From NCBI GenBank assembly GCA_030681635.1, contig JAUXRT010000129.1:1-10463 (forward strand): DNA of 10,463 nucleotides. Direction: 5' to 3'. Below, piece after piece: positions 6,787 through 10,463 of this stretch (within the stretch, counting starts at the first letter, position 1; every line of letters begins with the position of its first letter). The DNA is from Reyranella sp. GTDB lineage: Bacteria; Pseudomonadota; Alphaproteobacteria; Reyranellales; Reyranellaceae. The position numbers and the translations under genes are program-made. The notes beneath the pieces are model-generated. The model was not told the origin of the DNA, did not search any database, and worked only from the letters and a program-made list of their open reading frames with translations.

Positions 6787-8367
6787 ATGACTGGATTCTC
6801 GCTTCAGGCGCTCGGGCTGCCGGAGATTCACGGGGGCGACCGCCCGATCAAGCTGGGCCTGCGCAAGGGTCTTGCGCTGCTGGTCTATCTTGCGGAGGCG
6901 CAAGGCGCCGTTGCACGCGACGTCGTTGCCACGTTGCTGTGGCCCGAGAGTCCCCGCGAGACTGCCCGAGCGCGACTGCGGCGCCTGCTTCATCGCCTCG
7001 AGACGACGCTCGGCCAGCACGTCTTCGAGACCGACAACACCAGCGTGCGATGGTCTCCGGCGGTCGAGCTGAAGGTCGATTCGCAGCTGTTCGAGAGCGC
7101 CTGCGACCGGGGCGCTTTCGAGGAAGCCTGCCTGCGCTACCGGGGCGACTTCCTCGCGGGCTTCTCACTGGCCGATTGTGCCGAGTTCGACGATTGGGCG
7201 TTCTTTCGCCGCGAGGCGCTCAGGGGGCGACTCATGCAGGGGCTGGAACGCCTCGTGCAGGACAAGAATGCCGCCGGCGAACATTTTGCCGCGGCGGCTC
7301 ACGCCGGACGCCTTGTCGAGCTCGACCCTTTGAGCGAGGTGTATGGCCGGCATTTGATCCGCAGCCTCCTGCTTGCCGGCGATCGAAGTTCGGCGGAACG
7401 GCACCACGCGGCACTGACCCAGCGACTGCGCGACGAGCTCGGCGTCGCGCCCGAAGCCGCCACCGAAGCCCTCATGGCCCCCGCCACGGCGCCGCCGGCC
7501 CATGCCGTTCCGACGACGCTCTATGTAAAGGGCGCCGGCGCGCACCTGGCGTATCAGACATACGGAAGCGGCGAGCTCGATATCCTGGTCATGCCCGGCT
7601 TCGTGTCCCATGTGGAACGCGCCTGGGAGCATCCCTCGTGCCGGGCGTTCCTGGTTTCATTGATGTCGCTTGGACGACTGATCATGTTCGATCGTCGCGG
7701 TATCGGGCTGTCGGACCGGGTCGGATCGGGCCCGAGTGTCGACGTCACGGCCGAGGATATCGGCACCGTGCTGCGGGCGGCGCACACGCGTCGCGTCGTC
7801 CTCTTCGGGGCGTCGGAAGGGGGCCCGGCCTGCATCAAGTTTGCCGTCGATGAACCCCGCCTGGTGGCCGGCCTCATCCTGGTCGGCTCATTGGCCAAGG
7901 GCAGTTGGGCGCCGGACCATCCGCACGCCTTGCGGCCCAGCCAGTATGACGCCTGGAGCCAGCAGCTCGTCGCCGAATGGGGTGGCCCTGCCGGAATCGA
8001 AACCTTCGGACCGAGCCTTTCTCGTGATCCCCAGGCGAGGGCCTGGTGGGCCGGGCTGCTGCGCGCGGCCTCCAGCCCCGGCAGTATTTGGGCCGTGCTC
8101 AAGGCGTTGCGCGACACCGACGTGAGGCACCTCCTGCCGCGGGTTTCCGTGCCCACGCTGGTGCTGCACCGGCGGAACGACCGGGCCGTGCGTCTTGCGG
8201 CGGGCCGCGATATGGCCGACCAAATCCCCGGCGCCCGCTTCGTCGAGCTCGACGGCAACGATCATTGGTTCTTTGCCGGTGCCCAGCAACCAGTGCTCGA
8301 GGCGATCAAGCGATTCGTCAGTGCTCTGCCGCGAAGCACGGCGCGAAGGTCGGGGCGAGCTGGGTAG
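6787..8367 (+). CDS. SARP/BTAD-type transcriptional regulator fused to alpha/beta hydrolase
   Basis: This 526-residue protein has two parts. Residues about 4-90 resemble the winged-helix DNA-binding domain of SARP/AfsR-type activators (FSLQALGLPEI..., 'ALLVYLAEAQGAVARDVVATLLWP', 'ARARLRRLLHRLE'). Residues about 95-229 are a bacterial transcriptional activation domain of TPR-like helices, ending 'HHAALTQRLRDELGVAPEA'. After an Ala/Pro linker (230-243) comes a full alpha/beta hydrolase (245-512) with VMPGFVSH (268-275), FDRRGIGLSD (301-310), nucleophile elbow GASEGGP with Ser343, Asp465 in RRNDRAV, and His493 in GNDHWFF. The complete triad suggests catalysis or at least ligand binding as the sensor. 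Similar hydrolase domains are known fused to LuxR or cyclase domains. The open frame reaches 6085, but that part is antisense to mddA; ATG 6787 begins the domain homology, though its ribosome site is weak. It is divergent from mddA and probably regulates that operon and itself. Confidence 0.85.
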   Translation: MTGFSLQALGLPEIHGGDRPIKLGLRKGLALLVYLAEAQGAVARDVVATLLWPESPRETARARLRRLLHRLETTLGQHVFETDNTSVRWSPAVELKVDSQLFESACDRGAFEEACLRYRGDFLAGFSLADCAEFDDWAFFRREALRGRLMQGLERLVQDKNAAGEHFAAAAHAGRLVELDPLSEVYGRHLIRSLLLAGDRSSAERHHAALTQRLRDELGVAPEAATEALMAPATAPPAHAVPTTLYVKGAGAHLAYQTYGSGELDILVMPGFVSHVERAWEHPSCRAFLVSLMSLGRLIMFDRRGIGLSDRVGSGPSVDVTAEDIGTVLRAAHTRRVVLFGASEGGPACIKFAVDEPRLVAGLILVGSLAKGSWAPDHPHALRPSQYDAWSQQLVAEWGGPAGIETFGPSLSRDPQARAWWAGLLRAASSPGSIWAVLKALRDTDVRHLLPRVSVPTLVLHRRNDRAVRLAAGRDMADQIPGARFVELDGNDHWFFAGAQQPVLEAIKRFVSALPRSTARRSGRAG

Positions 8368-8369
8368 GA

Positions 8370-8387
8370 GGCCCCCTCCGCGGGGCC
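8370..8387 (+). terminator. GC-rich hairpin after the regulator gene
   Basis: GGCCCC pairs with GGGGCC over a 6-nt loop, 2 bases after the TAG stop (8365-8367). No T-run follows, so it is at best a weak intrinsic terminator or a transcript-end stabiliser. Confidence 0.35.
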
Positions 8388-8388
8388 G

Positions 8389-8400
8389 CCGATGGGGCAA
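8389..8400. repeat. 12-bp direct repeat, downstream copy
   Basis: CCGATGGGGCAA is identical to 6764-6775. It lies 21 bases after the regulator stop and 309 bases before the importer gene. Together the two copies bracket the regulator gene almost exactly, which would suit either a binding site used at two promoters or the edges of a moved segment. Confidence 0.45.
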
Positions 8401-8648
8401 ATGGGCGGGGAGGGTTTGGTCATCGCTAACCCTTGGGGTCGATCTCAAAGCGGTCGGTGGTCCACGGCTGCCGCGGACCGGGGCGCTTATTCAGACGCGC
8501 AGTCCGGAACCGAAGCAGGCAAAATCCGGGCCAGGCGCCGGCCGGATAGCGCTGGCCGATCAAGGCGTTGACCGGATTTTCCGGACACTGAGCGCAGACA
8601 AATACCACCGCTTCAGCCGTGGCACGGTTTGGTCCACCACGCCGCCTA

Positions 8649-8669
8649 GACCGGGGAACGGGGCCGGTC
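8649..8669. promoter_or_regulatory. 6-9-6 inverted repeat upstream of the BMP gene
   Basis: GACCGG and CCGGTC form a dyad around a 9-base spacer, ending 40 bases before the ATG at 8710. The right arm overlaps a GGTCCAC repeat. It could be an operator for the importer operon; G/C-rich background makes chance matches likely. Confidence 0.25.
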
Positions 8670-8709
8670 CACACTTGGCCGGGAAGTCCAGAGAGGCAAG
8701 GGAGACGTC

Positions 8710-9698
8710 ATGAAACGCTGGTTGGGATCGGCAGTCGCCCTGGTTGCCCTGAGCGTGCTGGCGCCGGCCTGGGCGCAGACCGCCATCAAGCCCGCCGTCG
8801 TCTACAGCACGGGCGGAAAGTTCGACAAATCCTTCAACGAGGGCGTGAGCGCGGGCGCGGAGCAATTCAAGAAGGATACCGGTATCGCCTTCGCCGAATT
8901 CGAGCCCAGCAACGAGACGCAGTTCGAGCAGGCGCTGCGCCGGTTCGCCCAGCGCGGTCAGGATCCCATCATCGCCGTCGGCTTCTCGCAGGCGGTGGCG
9001 CTGGAGAAGATCGCCAAGGAGTTCCCCAACGTCCGCTTCACCATCATCGACAGCGTGGTCAACCTGCCCAACGTGCAGTCGGTGGTGTTCAAGGAGCAGG
9101 AAGGCTCCTTCCTGGTCGGCGTGCTGGCGGCGTTGGCCTCCAAGAGCGGCAAGATCGGCTTTGTCGGCGGCATGGACATCCCGCTGGTCCGCCGTTTCCA
9201 GTGCGGCTTCGAGCAGGGCATCAAGTACGCCAATCCCAACGCCGAGCTGATCACCAACATGACCGGCACGACGCCGGCCGCCTGGAACGATCCCGGCCGC
9301 GGTGCCGAGCTCGCCAAGGGCCAGTTCGACCGCGGCGTCGATGTCGTCTATGCCGCCGCGGGCTCCACCGGCATCGGAATCCTGCAGGCTGCCAAGGACC
9401 GCGGCAAGCTCGGCATCGGCGTCGATTCCAACCAGAACCATCTGCATCCCGGCACCATGCTGACCTCCATGCTGAAGCGCGTCGATCTCGCCACCTACAA
9501 CAGTTTCAAGGCGGCGCAGGCCGGTACCTGGAAAGGCGGCGTCCAGGTCCTCGGCCTAAAGGACGGCGGCGTCGACTGGGCCCTCGACAAGGACAACGAG
9601 AAGCTGGTGACGCCCGAGATGAAGGCCAAGGTCGAAGCCGCCAAGGCCGACATCGTGTCGGGCAAGATCGTGGTCCACGACTATATGAGCAACAATTC

Positions 9699-9711
<13 letters not shown>
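8710..9711 (+). CDS. BMP-family ABC transporter substrate-binding protein
   Basis: This is a 333-residue periplasmic binding protein of the BMP/PnrA (Bmp, PF02608-type) family, which captures nucleosides or purine-related ligands for an ABC importer. The N-terminus is a Sec signal peptide (MKRW, hydrophobic 6-19, cleavage after APAWA at 22). There is no lipobox Cys, so it is soluble. Family landmarks are STGGKFDKSFNEG (33-45), IIAVGFSQA (87-95), FTIIDSVV (110-117), KIGFVGGMDIPLVRRFQCGFEQG (148-170), VVYAAAGSTGIGILQAA (212-228) and GIGVDSNQN (235-243), where Asp239 matches the position that binds the ribose or base in characterised members. Length is typical. The start has GGGAG (8700-8704) 5 bases upstream. 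The ATPase gene overlaps its 3' end. Exact ligand is unpredicted; nucleosides are known for relatives, but some alphaproteobacterial members may take other compounds. Confidence 0.93.

Positions 9712-10463
<752 letters not shown>

Larger units (their letters stand above)
8368..8709. other. 342-bp intergenic region before the ABC importer
   Basis: No convincing gene lies here. It contains a GC-rich hairpin after the regulator (8370-8387), the second copy of the 12-mer (8389-8400), three exact copies of GGTCCAC (8459-8465, 8631-8637, 8666-8672), a short dyad CCGGA-TTT-TCCGG (8572-8584, with TTGACC at 8568-8573) and a 6-9-6 dyad (8649-8669). A minus-strand frame ending at 8426 (about 60-80 codons, no ATG, containing CAQC) is open but has no good start. 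The promoter of the importer must be here; no purine riboswitch fold is apparent. Confidence 0.6.

Noticed and set aside
6673..7020. Upstream extension of the methyltransferase frame to 7020
   Set aside because: It would cover the divergent promoter and the regulator's start; the first membrane helix and a ribosome site point to 6672.
8400..8709. Purine or other riboswitch before the nucleoside-type importer
   Set aside because: No three-way-junction layout or conserved purine-aptamer core could be seen; only short dyads are present.
8195..8713. 172-codon plus-strand frame spanning the regulator end and the intergenic region
   Set aside because: It begins out of frame inside the hydrolase domain, is Arg/Ser-rich and lacks domains or a ribosome site.
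8560..9447. 295-codon minus-strand open frame over the BMP gene
   Set aside because: Antisense shadow of a well-defined binding protein with signal peptide.

Overview
The window looks like chromosomal DNA of a high-GC alphaproteobacterium, perhaps a soil- or water-dwelling Reyranella/Bradyrhizobium-type lineage. This rests on the strong G/C bias at third codon positions, the dense gene packing and the family content (DUF559 endonuclease, amidase, SDR, Tat-exported amidohydrolase, MddA-like methyltransferase, BMP-type ABC importer). The genus is inference only. I see no rRNA, tRNA, CRISPR array, transposase or phage gene.

Layout. (1) 1-246 is the 3' end of a DUF559 endonuclease-like gene. (2) 340-4127 is a plus-strand run of three tightly spaced enzyme genes: an amidase-signature hydrolase, an SDR oxidoreductase and a Tat-signal amidohydrolase of the ACMSD-like (Amidohydro_2) family. 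A perfect 17-bp inverted repeat lies just upstream of the first. (3) 6672-4153 is a minus-strand operon of an MddA/NnrU-type membrane methyltransferase (probably methanethiol S-methyltransferase), an MDR-family NADPH:quinone-reductase-like enzyme overlapping it by ATGA, and a hotdog/thioesterase-like protein with a CxxC. It runs convergently into the first block with only 25 bp between stops. (4) 6787-8367 is a divergently transcribed regulator that fuses a SARP/BTAD-type transcription-activator half to a complete alpha/beta-hydrolase half. It shares a 114-bp promoter region with the mddA operon. (5) 8710-10463 is the start of a BMP-family nucleoside/purine-type ABC importer: the binding protein followed by an ATPase that runs off the window.

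How the parts may work together. Block 2 reads as a small catabolic module: amide hydrolysis, alcohol/ketone redox and C-C or C-N hydrolysis or decarboxylation, with the last enzyme probably exported. In blocks 3-4 a one-protein receptor/regulator, whose hydrolase domain keeps a Ser-Asp-His triad, faces a methyltransferase-reductase-thioesterase operon that it could control. A 12-bp identical sequence occurs 12 bp before the regulator's start codon and again 22 bp after its stop, at the head of the 342-bp region before the ABC importer. One regulator might therefore act on both sides. The regulator-mddA arrangement is the most unusual feature of the window.
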